Shown: in pieces, positions 9,520 through 18,135 of the stretch | How positions within the stretch are numbered: position 1 is the stretch's first letter | How the letters are laid out: every line of letters begins with the position of its first letter | Assembly (NCBI RefSeq): GCF_000725805.1 | Contig: NZ_KL647134.1 | Span: 124,001 to 188,000, forward strand | Reading direction: 5' to 3' | Origin: Streptomyces xanthophaeus | GTDB lineage: Bacteria; Actinomycetota; Actinomycetes; Streptomycetales; Streptomycetaceae | Length of the DNA: 64,000 nt | Notes under the pieces: generated by a model | Told to the model about the DNA's origin: nothing | Seen by the model: the letters and a program-made list of their open reading frames with translations, nothing else | Database searches by the model: none | Made by a program: the position numbers and the translations under genes

Positions 9520-9720
9520 ATGAGCGACCGACAGCTGTGGTCCTACAAGGAGATCGCTGCCCACATCCGCGTCCAGCCGGACACCGTGCGCTCCTATCGC
9601 AAGCACGGTCTCCTCCCCCCTCCCGACCACGTGGAGGGCGGCAAGCCCTACTGGTACGCCGACACCGTCCGCGCGTGGGTGGCCCGCAGGCCCGGCAACC
9701 GGGGCCGCCGCGAGGACTGA
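9520..9720 (+). CDS. Small helix-turn-helix DNA-binding protein (66 aa)
   Basis: The 66-residue protein is almost entirely one DNA-binding domain: YKEIAAHIRVQPDTVRSYRKHG is a helix-turn-helix, followed by a wing-like stretch with KPYWYADTVRAWVARRPG and a basic tail. It resembles the MerR/AlpA/BldC-like winged-helix group but has no effector domain. The ATG has an ideal AAGGAGG site 8 bases upstream, which supports it being real despite its size. Its target is unknown. It could bind the adjacent iol region or act elsewhere; excisionase-like activity is possible, but there is no phage or integrase context. Confidence 0.75.
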   Translation: MSDRQLWSYKEIAAHIRVQPDTVRSYRKHGLLPPPDHVEGGKPYWYADTVRAWVARRPGNRGRRED

Positions 9721-9742
9721 GGGCTGAGGGCCGACGGCGGCA

Positions 9743-10975
9743 TCACCAGGACTCGTCGGCGCCGATACCGCTCCCGGCCCGGGCCCCGGCCGTTCCCCCG
9801 GCCTTCCCCCGGGCCCGCAGCCGGAGCCCGAGCAGCGGGAACAGCAGCACGGACAGCATCCCGGCGCCCACCAGCGCCGCCGCCTCCCCCGGCTCGACCT
9901 TCCCGTCCTGCACGCCCATGGTGGTGATCGCCACCACCAGCGGCAGGGCCGTGGAGCCGAACAGCACCAGCGCCGACCGGTCCCGCTTCCCCAGGTCGCG
10001 CGGGGCCAGCAGCAGGATCGGCAGGCCCCGCACCACCAGGAAGAGCGCCAGGAAGAGGGGCAGCAGCAGGAGCGCCGACCCGCCCGCGAGCAGGGCGTCC
10101 AGGTCGAACTCGATCCCGGTGACCACGTAGAACAGCGGCACCAGGAAGCCGAAGCCCATGGCCTCGACCTTCGACAGCACGAGCTCGCTGCTCTCTGGCG
10201 CGGCCCCCTGGAGCACCAGCCGGGTGAGCAGCCCGGCCGCGAAGGCGCCGAGCAGGATGTCGAGCCCGAGCACCTGGGACAGCGCCAGCATCCCCACGAG
10301 CACGAGCATCACCAGCCGCACCGCGAACTGGCCGCTGGTGTGCAGCGTCCGGGCGATCACCTCGCGGAACCAGGGCGGCTTGGGCCGCAGGGCCCAGAGG
10401 ACGGCCAGGACCGTCAGCGCCGCGAAGGCCGCCAGCAGGGCCGTGGAACGGGCCGGGGCGCGCCCGCTCAGCAGCAGTGCCATGGCGATGATCGGCCCGA
10501 ACTCGCCGACCGACCCCATGGCCATCATCACCGAGCCGAACCGGGTCCTGAGGTCCCCGGCCTCCCGGAGCACCGGCAGGATCGCGCCGAGCGCGGTGCT
10601 GGTGAGTGCGGTGCCGATGTAGACGCCCCGGTCGTATCCGCCCCCGAGCAGGATCCCGGTGCCGAGGCCGAGCGCGAGGGCGATCACCCAGGCCCACAGG
10701 GACCGCTTGAGGGTGTCCCCCTTGACCCGGTCGAACTCGATCTCGTAACCGGCCAGGAAGATCAGCATCGCGAGGCCCAGCTGGCTCAGTACGTCGACGA
10801 CCTCCCCGCTGACGGCCCATCCGAGCACGTCGGGGCCGAGGACGATGCCCAGCAGGATCTCGAAGATCACCAGGGGTACGGCCAGCCACCGCGCGACCGC
10901 GTGGGCGAGCAGGGGCGCGAGGACGGCGGCGGCCATGATCAGGACAAGGGTTCCCGAGTGATCCATATCCGTCAT
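9743..10975 (-). CDS. Cation:proton antiporter, CPA2/Kef-type membrane protein
   Basis: This 410-residue protein is highly hydrophobic with roughly 12 predicted membrane helices and the Na+/H+ exchanger fold. Landmarks are LLGIVLGPDVLGW in helix 2, LIFLAGYEIEFDRVK, GSVGEFGPIIAMALLLSG in the core, and FLVPLFYVVTGIEFD. There is no C-terminal TrkA-N/RCK domain, so gating by NAD or glutathione as in Kef is not expected. It diverges from copZ across a gap that contains the copper dyad, but a functional link to copper is not implied. The transported cation cannot be read from sequence. Confidence 0.85.
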   Translation of the reverse strand: MTDMDHSGTLVLIMAAAVLAPLLAHAVARWLAVPLVIFEILLGIVLGPDVLGWAVSGEVVDVLSQLGLAMLIFLAGYEIEFDRVKGDTLKRSLWAWVIALALGLGTGILLGGGYDRGVYIGTALTSTALGAILPVLREAGDLRTRFGSVMMAMGSVGEFGPIIAMALLLSGRAPARSTALLAAFAALTVLAVLWALRPKPPWFREVIARTLHTSGQFAVRLVMLVLVGMLALSQVLGLDILLGAFAAGLLTRLVLQGAAPESSELVLSKVEAMGFGFLVPLFYVVTGIEFDLDALLAGGSALLLLPLFLALFLVVRGLPILLLAPRDLGKRDRSALVLFGSTALPLVVAITTMGVQDGKVEPGEAAALVGAGMLSVLLFPLLGLRLRARGKAGGTAGARAGSGIGADESW

Positions 10976-11034
10976 TTACGTACGGCCCGCACCGATCGGC
11001 CATTCCGCAACCGCGGGGCGGGATACTCGCTTCC

Positions 11035-11051
11035 ATACCCCCTAGGGGTAT
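11035..11051. promoter_or_regulatory. CsoR-like copper operator upstream of copZ-copA
   Basis: ATACCCC-CTA-GGGGTAT is a perfect 7-3-7 dyad, 81 bases before copZ. It matches the TACCC...GGGTA form of operators bound by CsoR copper repressors in actinobacteria. TATAGTC overlapping its right end could be a -10 box. No csoR gene is in the window. Confidence 0.75.
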
Positions 11052-11131
11052 AGTCTCTGAGTGTCGGGAGGACGGTGGAGACATCCGCCGCCCCTCCGGT
11101 GACCGGACCCGCCCCTGAAGAGGAGAACGAG

Positions 11132-11365
11132 ATGAGCGCCGAGACGGACACCCAGACCACCACCGTCTACCGGGTGACCGGCATGACCTGCGGGCACTGC
11201 GAGGGCGCGGTGACCAGCGAGCTCTCCGCCCTGCCGGGCGTCACCTCGGTCAAGGCCGTCGCCGCGACCGGCGAGGTCACCGTGGTCTCCGCCGCCGAGC
11301 TCACCGACGAGGACGTCCGCGCCGCCGTGGACGAGGCCGGGTACGAGTTCGCCGGCCGGGCCTGA
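11132..11365 (+). CDS. copZ: CopZ-like copper chaperone (HMA domain)
   Basis: This 77-residue protein is a single heavy-metal-associated domain with the Cu(I)-binding motif GMTCGHC near residues 17-23 and the beta-alpha-beta-beta-alpha-beta pattern ending DEAGYEF. CopZ delivers Cu(I) to CopA, which is encoded 125 bases downstream. The ATG after AGAGGAGAA is preferred to a GTG 57 bases upstream, which would add a Pro/Glu-rich leader. Expression is expected to be copper-induced through the CsoR-like dyad. Confidence 0.9.
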   Translation: MSAETDTQTTTVYRVTGMTCGHCEGAVTSELSALPGVTSVKAVAATGEVTVVSAAELTDEDVRAAVDEAGYEFAGRA

Positions 11366-11408
11366 GCACCTCCTCCTTCGGAAGCCCCGCAGCACGCAGC
11401 ACGCAGCA

Positions 11409-11422
11409 GTACCCCGCGGTAC
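11409..11422. promoter_or_regulatory. Weak second copper-type dyad before copA
   Basis: GTACC-CCGC-GGTAC is a 5-4-5 dyad 69 bases before copA. It shares the TACC/GGTA half-sites of the upstream CsoR-like operator. It is shorter and could be chance in GC-rich DNA. Confidence 0.3.
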
Positions 11423-11490
11423 CCCGCCGGGCCGTACCGGCCAGCTCATACTGGTTCCGTACGGCCCGGCCATCCCCCTGGAGCCGGAAC

Positions 11491-13755
11491 ATGACCAGCA
11501 CAGTGCACGACGGACCCATAACAGCGGTCGAGCTCTCGATCGGCGGAATGACCTGCGCCTCCTGCGCGGCCCGCATCGAGAAGAAGCTCAACCGGATGGA
11601 CGGCGTCGAGGCCACGGTGAACTACGCCACCGAGAAGGCCCGCGTCTCCTACAGCGGGGACGTCCAGGTCGCCGACCTGATCGCGACCGTCGTCAGGACC
11701 GGCTACACCGCCGAGGAGCCCCCGCCGCCGCAGCCCGAAGCGGAATCGGAAGCGGAACCGGCCGACGGGGCCGCGGCCGTACGTGACCCCGAGCTCGCCG
11801 CGCTGCGCCAGCGGCTGCTGGTCTCCGTCACCCTCGCCCTGCCCGTCGTCCTGCTCGCGATGGTCCCGGCCCTGCAGTTCGACAACTGGCAGTGGCTCTC
11901 CCTGACCCTGGCCGCACCGGTCGTGGTCTGGGGCGCCCTGCCCTTCCACCGGGCCGCCTGGACCAACGCCCGGCACGGCGCCGCCACCATGGACACCCTG
12001 GTCTCGGTCGGCACCCTGGCCGCCTTCGCCTGGTCCCTGTGGGCCCTGTTCTTCGGCCACGCCGGCATGCCGGGCATGCGGCACGGCTTCGACCTGACGA
12101 TCTCCCGTACGGACGGCTCCTCGGCCATCTACCTGGAGGTCGCGGCCGGCGTCGTCAGCTTCATCCTGCTCGGCCGCTATCTGGAGGCCCGCTCCAAGCG
12201 GAAGGCGGGCGCGGCCCTCAAGGCGCTGATGGAACTAGGCGCCAAGGACGTGGCCGTCCTGCGCGGGGGCCAGGAGGTACGCATCCCGGTGAGCGCCCTC
12301 GGCGTCGGCGACCGCTTCGTCGTACGCCCCGGGGAGAAGATCGCCACCGACGGCACGGTCACCGAGGGCAGCTCCGCCGTGGATGCCGCCATGCTGACCG
12401 GCGAATCGGTCCCGGTCGAGGTCACCGTGGGCGACGCGGTCACCGGCGCCACCGTCAACACCTCCGGCCGCCTGGTCGTCGAGGCCACCCGCGTCGGCGC
12501 GGACACCCAGCTCGCCCGGATGGCGCGGCTCGTCGAGGACGCCCAGAACGGCAAGGCCGAGGTGCAGCGGCTCGCCGACCGGATCTCGGGGATCTTCGTA
12601 CCCGTCGTCCTGCTGCTCGCGCTGGGCACCTGGGTCACCTGGCTGCTGATCACCGACGATCCCACCGCCGCCTTCAGCGCGGCCGTGGCCGTCCTGATCA
12701 TCGCCTGCCCCTGCGCCCTGGGCCTGGCCACCCCGACCGCGCTGATGGTCGGCACCGGACGGGGCGCACAGCTCGGGATCCTGATCAAGGGCCCCGAGGT
12801 GCTGGAGTCCACCCGCCGCGTGGACACGGTCGTCCTGGACAAGACCGGCACCGTCACCACCGGACGGATGACCCTGACCGCGGTGCATCCCGCCGCGGAC
12901 GTGGACGGTGACGAACTGCTGCGGCTGGCCGGGGCCCTGGAGCACGCCTCCGAGCACCCCATCGCCCGGGCCGTCGCCACCGGGGCGGCCGCGCGGGCCG
13001 GCGTGCTGCCGGTACCCGAGAACTTCGAGAACCTCGCGGGGCTCGGCGTGCAGGGCGTGGTCGAGGGCCACGCCGTCCTGGTGGGCCGCGAACGCCTGCT
13101 GGCCGACTGGTCGATCGAGCTGCCCGCCGCACTCGCCGAGGCCAAGGCCGCCGCCGAGGCCGAAGGCGCCACCGCCGTCCTGGTGGCCTGGGACGGAGCG
13201 GCGCGCGGCGTCCTGACGGTGGCCGACGCGGTGAAGGAGACCAGCGCCGAGGCGGTCACCCGGCTGCGGGCGCTCGGCCTCACCCCGGTCCTGCTGACCG
13301 GCGACAACAAGGCGGTGGCCGAGACGGTGGCCCGCGCGGTGGGCATCGACGAGGTGATCGCCGAGGTGCTGCCCCAGGACAAGGCGGACGTCGTACGCGG
13401 GCTCCAGGCGCAGGGCCGTACGGTCGCCATGGTCGGGGACGGGGTCAACGACGCGGCCGCGCTGGCCCAGGCCGACCTCGGCCTGGCCATGGGCACGGGC
13501 ACCGACGCCGCCATCGAGGCGGGCGACCTGACGCTCGTACGGGGCGACCTGCTGGTGGCGGCGGACGCGATCCGGCTGTCCCGCCGGACCCTGGCCGTCA
13601 TCAAGGGCAACCTGTTCTGGGCCTTCAGCTACAACGTGGCGGCGCTGCCGCTGGCCGCCGCCGGGCTGCTCAACCCCATGATCGCGGGGGCCGCGATGGC
13701 GTTCTCCTCCGTTTTCGTGGTGACGAACAGCCTCCGGCTGCGATCCTTCCGCTAG
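11491..13755 (+). CDS. copA: Copper-translocating P1B-type ATPase
   Basis: This 754-residue Cu(I)-exporting ATPase has one N-terminal HMA domain with Cys22 and Cys25 (GMTCASC) and a P1B transmembrane core with the metal-binding CPC motif at residues 406-408. The phosphorylation motif DKTGT starts at Asp450, SEHP carries His489, and GDGVNDA lies at 649-655. The Ala/Pro/Glu stretch at ~75-92 is the linker between the HMA domain and the membrane region. All catalytic motifs are intact. It is in line with copZ and shares its copper control. The C-terminal NSLRLRSF is typical of CopA. Confidence 0.95.
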   Translation: MTSTVHDGPITAVELSIGGMTCASCAARIEKKLNRMDGVEATVNYATEKARVSYSGDVQVADLIATVVRTGYTAEEPPPPQPEAESEAEPADGAAAVRDPELAALRQRLLVSVTLALPVVLLAMVPALQFDNWQWLSLTLAAPVVVWGALPFHRAAWTNARHGAATMDTLVSVGTLAAFAWSLWALFFGHAGMPGMRHGFDLTISRTDGSSAIYLEVAAGVVSFILLGRYLEARSKRKAGAALKALMELGAKDVAVLRGGQEVRIPVSALGVGDRFVVRPGEKIATDGTVTEGSSAVDAAMLTGESVPVEVTVGDAVTGATVNTSGRLVVEATRVGADTQLARMARLVEDAQNGKAEVQRLADRISGIFVPVVLLLALGTWVTWLLITDDPTAAFSAAVAVLIIACPCALGLATPTALMVGTGRGAQLGILIKGPEVLESTRRVDTVVLDKTGTVTTGRMTLTAVHPAADVDGDELLRLAGALEHASEHPIARAVATGAAARAGVLPVPENFENLAGLGVQGVVEGHAVLVGRERLLADWSIELPAALAEAKAAAEAEGATAVLVAWDGAARGVLTVADAVKETSAEAVTRLRALGLTPVLLTGDNKAVAETVARAVGIDEVIAEVLPQDKADVVRGLQAQGRTVAMVGDGVNDAAALAQADLGLAMGTGTDAAIEAGDLTLVRGDLLVAADAIRLSRRTLAVIKGNLFWAFSYNVAALPLAAAGLLNPMIAGAAMAFSSVFVVTNSLRLRSFR

Positions 13756-13844
13756 TGGTCACCCTCCCCGGTCCCCACACATTTCCTTCACGGGAGACGC
13801 AGATCACAGTGATCGCAACGTAACCATCCGGGGTCGGCACGGGT

Positions 13845-14083
13845 CTAATGGGGCGGTGCCAGGAATGTCTTGGGGGACGTTCCACGGATGTCTTGGGGGA
13901 CGTCCGCGGCACCAGCCGGCCGGGACGCGTGCCCGCGGGAAGCTTTGAGCGGCCCTCCCGACCCGATACGGGTCCCGGCAGACACCGACGCCCCGGTCCG
14001 GGTCCCGTGGGGGGAATCCGTTCCGGGGAAAGGAAAGCGCCCCGACCGTCGACCCGTGGGGGGATCGGCGGCGGGGCGCTTTT
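13845..14083 (+). ncRNA. Candidate structured non-coding RNA with twin hairpins (fills the 13756-14131 gap)
   Basis: The 376-base gap between convergent copA and citA is not simple spacer. GATCACaGTGATC is a perfect dyad at 13802-13814 and TCTAAT at 13844-13849 could be a -10 box. Two adjacent hairpins lie at 13862-13883 and 13885-13906. Each has an 8-bp stem and the same TTGGGG loop; between copies two base pairs change in a compensatory way (G-C to C-G, A-T to G-C). CCCGTGGGGGGA occurs twice further on (14004, 14053). A transcript would end at the strong terminator at 14034-14082. A short open frame from 13888 (MSWGTSAAPAG) exists but runs through the terminator, so I favour RNA or a regulatory element. 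Confidence 0.3.
14034..14082 (-). terminator. Bidirectional terminator downstream of citrate synthase
   Basis: An 11-bp perfect stem (AAAGCGCCCCG / CGGGGCGCTTT) flanks a 27-base loop, with runs of A and T at the ends. It lies 50 bases after the citrate synthase stop on the minus strand and would also stop plus-strand transcripts from the preceding gap. Confidence 0.75.
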
Positions 14084-14131
14084 CGTTCGCCTCGCGTGCG
14101 GCCCAAGGGCCGCGGTGGAGCAGACCTCGGG

Positions 14132-15421
14132 TCAGCGGGCCTCGACCGGGACGAAGTCGCGCAGGACCTCGCCGGTGTAGATCTGGCGCGGGCGGCCGAT
14201 GCGGGAACCCGGCTCCTTGATCATCTCGTGCCACTGGGCGATCCAGCCGGGAAGGCGGCCGATCGCGAAGAGCACGGTGAACATCTCGGTCGGGAAGCCC
14301 ATGGCCCGGTAGATCAGGCCGGTGTAGAAGTCCACGTTCGGGTAGAGGTTGCGCTCGACGAAGTACTCGTCGGCCAGCGCGTGCTCTTCCAGCTTGAGCG
14401 CGATGTCCAGCAGCTCGTCGCTCTTGCCGAGCGCCGAGAGGACGTCGTGCGCCGCCGCCTTGATGATCTTCGCCCGGGGGTCGAAGCTCTTGTAGACGCG
14501 GTGCCCGAAGCCCATCAGGCGGACGCCGTCTTCCTTGTTCTTCACCTTGCGGATGAAGGCGTCGACGTCGCCGCCGTCGTTCTTGATGCCTTCCAGCATC
14601 TCGAGGACGGACTGGTTGGCGCCACCGTGCAGCGGGCCCCACAGGGCCGAGATGCCGGCGGAGATCGAGGCGAACATGTTCGCCTGCGAGGAGCCGACCA
14701 GACGCACGGTGGAGGTGGAGCAGTTCTGCTCGTGGTCCGCGTGCAGGATGAGCAGCTTGTCGAGCGCCGAGACCACGACCGGGTCCAGGTCGTACTCCTG
14801 GGCCGGCACGGAGAAGGTCATGCGCAGGAAGTTCTCGACGTAGCCGAGGTCGTTGCGCGGGTAGACCACCGGGTGGCCGACCGACTTCTTGTACGCGTAG
14901 GCCGCGATGGTCGGGAGCTTGGCGAGCAGCCGGATCGTCGAGAGGTGGCGCTGCTTCTCGTCGAAGGGGTTGTGGCTGTCCTGGTAGAACGTCGACAGCG
15001 CGCTGACCACGGAGGACAGCATCGCCATCGGGTGCGCGTCACGCGGGAAGCCGTCGTAGAAGCGCTTCACGTCCTCGTGCAGCAGCGTGTGCTGGGTGAT
15101 CTCGTTGCGGAACGACGCGAGCTGGTCGACGGTCGGCAGCTCCCCGTTGATCAGCAGGTAGGCGACCTCGATGAAGGTCGAGCGCTCGGCCAGCTGCTCG
15201 ATCGGGTAACCGCGGTAGCGCAGGATGCCCTGCTCACCGTCGAGGTAGGTAATCGCGGACTTGTACGCCGCGGTGTTGCCGTAGCCGCTGTCCAGAGTGA
15301 CGAGCCCGGTCTGGGCCCTCAGCTTCGAGATGTCGAAGCCCTGGTCGCCGACGGTGCTCTCGACCACCGGGTAGGTGTATTCACCGTCCGCGTACCGGAG
15401 TACTACAGAGTTGTCGCTCAC
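14132..15421 (-). CDS. citA: Citrate synthase (TCA cycle)
   Basis: This 429-residue protein is the hexameric-type citrate synthase of streptomycetes. It condenses oxaloacetate with acetyl-CoA. Catalytic motifs are present: WGPLHGGANQ, GFGHRVYKSFDPRAK and the late DFYTGLIYRAMGFP. A cluster of conserved residues (SVVSALSTFYQDS) precedes them. The GTG start (SDNSVVLRYADGEYTYPV) matches the N-terminus I recall for S. coelicolor CitA and has a GAGGGA site upstream; longer in-frame extensions are untypical. It is a single-gene unit with its own terminator, and paired AGTGC dyads upstream may control it. Confidence 0.95.
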   Translation of the reverse strand: MSDNSVVLRYADGEYTYPVVESTVGDQGFDISKLRAQTGLVTLDSGYGNTAAYKSAITYLDGEQGILRYRGYPIEQLAERSTFIEVAYLLINGELPTVDQLASFRNEITQHTLLHEDVKRFYDGFPRDAHPMAMLSSVVSALSTFYQDSHNPFDEKQRHLSTIRLLAKLPTIAAYAYKKSVGHPVVYPRNDLGYVENFLRMTFSVPAQEYDLDPVVVSALDKLLILHADHEQNCSTSTVRLVGSSQANMFASISAGISALWGPLHGGANQSVLEMLEGIKNDGGDVDAFIRKVKNKEDGVRLMGFGHRVYKSFDPRAKIIKAAAHDVLSALGKSDELLDIALKLEEHALADEYFVERNLYPNVDFYTGLIYRAMGFPTEMFTVLFAIGRLPGWIAQWHEMIKEPGSRIGRPRQIYTGEVLRDFVPVEAR

Positions 15422-15496
15422 GTCATCCCTCACCGACGTAGTGCCTCTTCTTCGAGGTGCCCTGACTGCCTCTACCTTCCCCCATTTGGCGCAGGA

Positions 15497-15544
15497 GAGT
15501 GCACTCGGGGTCGGCCTTTGGTGCTTTTGACGGCACTGAGTGCC
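15497..15544. promoter_or_regulatory. Paired AGTGC/GCACT dyads upstream of citrate synthase
   Basis: GAGTGCACTC (15497-15506) and GGCACT-G-AGTGCC (15532-15544) are perfect dyads built from the same half-site, 26 centre-to-edge bases apart, between 76 and 123 bases upstream of the citA start. A dimeric regulator of citA is a plausible reader, but I cannot name it. Confidence 0.35.
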
Positions 15545-15603
15545 GCCAAGCTGCTCATCCTGCCCCCTCCGCACCGGTGGTGGAACCCCAAATGATCGAT
15601 CAT

Positions 15604-17850
15604 CTAGGTGATGTTTCCCACCGGTATGCGGCCGGACAGCCTGGGTGCCACCGCCGTGTACCTCCTGCCTGCGGAAACCGTACGCACCGCCTGGCCGAGG
15701 GCTTTGCGGGACCCGACGAGGACGACCAGTTTCTTCGCCCTGGTCACTGCCGTGTAGAGCAGGTTGCGCTGGAGCATCATCCAAGCCCCCGTGGTGACCG
15801 GGATCACGACGGCCGGATATTCACTCCCCTGGGAACGGTGGATGGTGACGGCGTAGGCGTGGGCGAGTTCGTCGAGCTCCGCGAACTCGTAGGGGATCTC
15901 CTCGTCCTCCTCCGTCCGTACCGTCAGGCGCTGTTCGTCGGGGTCGAGCGCGGTCACCACGCCGACCGTGCCGTTGAACACGCCGTTGGCGCCCTTCTCG
16001 TAGTTGTTCCGGATCTGGGTCACCTTGTCGCCGACGCGGAAGACCCGCCCGCCGAACCGCTTCTCGGGCAGGTCCGGCCGGGCCGGGGTCATCGCCTGCT
16101 GGAGCAGGCCGTTGAGGTTCCCGGCGCCCGCCGGGCCGCGGTGCATGGGCGCGAGCACCTGGACGTCCCGGCGCGGGTCCAGCCCGAACCTGGCCGGGAT
16201 CCGGCGGGCGGCGACGTCGACGGTGAGGCGGCCGGCCTCCTCGGTGTCCTCCTCGGCGAAGAGGAAGAAGTCCGGCAGGCCCTCGGTGACCGGCGGCAGT
16301 CCGGTGTTGATCCGGTGGGCGTTGGTGACCACGCCCGACTGCTGGGCCTGCCGGAAGATCCGGGTCAGCCGGACGGCGGGCACCGGCCCGCCCTCGGCGA
16401 GCAGGTCCCGCAGCACCTCCCCGGCGCCTACGGACGGCAACTGGTCCACGTCCCCGACCAGCAGCAGGTGCGCGCCCGGCGCCACGGCCTTGACCAGCTT
16501 GTTGGCCAGCAGCAGGTCCAGCATCGAGGCCTCGTCCACGACGACGAGGTCCGCGTCCAGCGGCCGGTCCCGGTCGTACGCCGCGTCCCCGCCTGGCTTG
16601 AGCTCCAGCAGCCGGTGCACCGTGGAGGCCTCGGCGCCGGTCAGCTCGGAGAGCCGCTTCGCCGCCCGCCCGGTGGGCGCGGCGAGCACGACCTTGGCCT
16701 TCTTGGCCCGGGCGAGCTCCACGATCGAGCGGACGGTGAAGGACTTGCCGCAGCCCGGCCCGCCGGTCAGGACGGCGACCCGGCGGGTCAGCGCGAGGCG
16801 GACCGCGTCCCGCTGCTCGGGGGCGAGTTCGGCACCGGTCCGGCCCGCGAGCCAGCCCAGCGCCTTCTCCCAGTCCACGTCCTGGAAGGCGGGCATCCGG
16901 TCGTTCTCTGCGTTCAGGAGCCTGCGCACCTGCCCCACCAGCGACAGTTCGGCCCGGTGGAAGGGCACCAGGTAGACGGCGGTCAGCGGGTCGGGGCCGC
17001 CCTGGGGGTCGGGCACCTGCTCCCGGACGACCCCCTCCGGGTCGGCGGCGAGCTCGGCCAGGCAGTCGATCACCAGGCCGGTGTCCACCTGGAGCAGCTT
17101 GACCCCGTCCGCGATCAGCCGGTCCTCGGGCAGGAAGCAGTGCCCCTGGTCGGTGGACTGGGACAGGGCGTACTGGAGCCCGGCCTTCACGCGCTCGGGG
17201 CTGTCGTGCGGGATCCCGACGGCCTGGGCGATCCGGTCGGCGGTGAGGAAGCCGATGCCCCAGACGTCGGCGGCGAGCCGGTAGGGCTGGTTCTTCACCA
17301 CCGAGATGGACGCATCGGCGTACTTCTTGTAGATGCGGACGGCGATGGAGGTGGAGACGCCGACGCCCTGGAGGAAGACCATGACCTCCTTGATGGCCTT
17401 CTGCTCCTCCCAGGCGGCCCCGATCAGCTTCGTCCGCTTGGGGCCCAGCCCGGGTACCTCGATCAGCCGCTTCGGCTCCTCCTCGATCACGTCGAGGGTG
17501 TCGGTGCCGAAGTGCTCCACGATCCGGTCGGCGATCTTCGGGCCGATGCCCTTGATCAGGCCGGAGCCGAGGTAGCGCCGGATGCCCTGGATCGTGGCGG
17601 GGAGCACAGTGCGGTAGTTCTCCACCGTGAACTGCTTGCCGTACTGCGGGTGGGAGCCCCAGCGGCCCTCCATGCGCAGCGATTCGCCGGGCTGCGCGCC
17701 GAGCAGGGCGCCGACGACGGTGAGGAGGTCGCCGCTGCCGCGGCCGGTGTCGACCCGCGCGACCGTGTAGCCGCTCTCCTCGTTGGCGTAGGTGATGCGT
17801 TCGAGCACCCCCTCCACCACGGCCAGTTGCACCGCCCCGTGGGTTGTCAT
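15604..17850 (-). CDS. recD2: RecD2-type SF1B 5'-3' DNA helicase
   Basis: This 748-residue protein is a RecD-like helicase with the long N-terminal extension of RecD2. It has an OB-like start, helix-hairpin-helix segments (IKGIGPKIADRIVEHFG at ~99-115, EVPGLGPKRTKLI at ~131-143), Walker A GGPGCGKS at 363-370, the DEAS box at 439-442, GDVDQLPSVG and a C-terminal TIHRSQGSEYP motif. RecD2 is found in bacteria without RecBC and acts in repair and recombination. It starts next to a 285-base divergent gap and is single-gene. The C-terminal SH3-like insert (VGDKVTQIRNNYEKG) is intact. Confidence 0.92.
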   Translation of the reverse strand: MTTHGAVQLAVVEGVLERITYANEESGYTVARVDTGRGSGDLLTVVGALLGAQPGESLRMEGRWGSHPQYGKQFTVENYRTVLPATIQGIRRYLGSGLIKGIGPKIADRIVEHFGTDTLDVIEEEPKRLIEVPGLGPKRTKLIGAAWEEQKAIKEVMVFLQGVGVSTSIAVRIYKKYADASISVVKNQPYRLAADVWGIGFLTADRIAQAVGIPHDSPERVKAGLQYALSQSTDQGHCFLPEDRLIADGVKLLQVDTGLVIDCLAELAADPEGVVREQVPDPQGGPDPLTAVYLVPFHRAELSLVGQVRRLLNAENDRMPAFQDVDWEKALGWLAGRTGAELAPEQRDAVRLALTRRVAVLTGGPGCGKSFTVRSIVELARAKKAKVVLAAPTGRAAKRLSELTGAEASTVHRLLELKPGGDAAYDRDRPLDADLVVVDEASMLDLLLANKLVKAVAPGAHLLLVGDVDQLPSVGAGEVLRDLLAEGGPVPAVRLTRIFRQAQQSGVVTNAHRINTGLPPVTEGLPDFFLFAEEDTEEAGRLTVDVAARRIPARFGLDPRRDVQVLAPMHRGPAGAGNLNGLLQQAMTPARPDLPEKRFGGRVFRVGDKVTQIRNNYEKGANGVFNGTVGVVTALDPDEQRLTVRTEEDEEIPYEFAELDELAHAYAVTIHRSQGSEYPAVVIPVTTGAWMMLQRNLLYTAVTRAKKLVVLVGSRKALGQAVRTVSAGRRYTAVAPRLSGRIPVGNIT

Positions 17851-17925
17851 GGCACGAAGCTACCCCGGGGCGCCGACAGCGCGGCGGGCCTGTGGACGGA
17901 AGGAGCGAAGGGCAGAGCGACCAAA

Positions 17926-17953
17926 GGGGGTCCGGCCTCGCGGCCGGACCCCC
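17926..17953. terminator. Perfect hairpin in the recD2 / DUF937 divergent gap
   Basis: GGGGGTCCGGCC and its exact complement close a TCGC tetraloop, 76 bases upstream of recD2. It has terminator geometry but lies between two divergent starts, so it may shield one promoter from the other or act in a leader. There is no U-tract. Confidence 0.4.
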
Positions 17954-18135
17954 TCACGGTTACCCCTCCCGTGCCGGACTTCCCGATCCCCCCAGATCCC
18001 CTCCCGGAAGTCCCGACGCAACATACGACCCGCGGTACCCCTGGAGGGTTGCACTCCGATCTACAGATTTACTTTTCCGTTACCAAACGCCTACCCAAGG
18101 TGCCGGTGAATCGACACAGAAGTAGCGTTTCGGGC

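Noticed and set aside
13862..13906. Guanidine-II (mini-ykkC) riboswitch
   Set aside because: Two tandem hairpins look similar, but the loops are TTGGGG, not ACGR, and no guanidine exporter or carboxylase follows.
13888..14220. Small open frame starting MSWGTSAAPAG
   Set aside because: It starts inside the second hairpin, runs through a strong terminator and into the citrate synthase end. There is no ribosome site.
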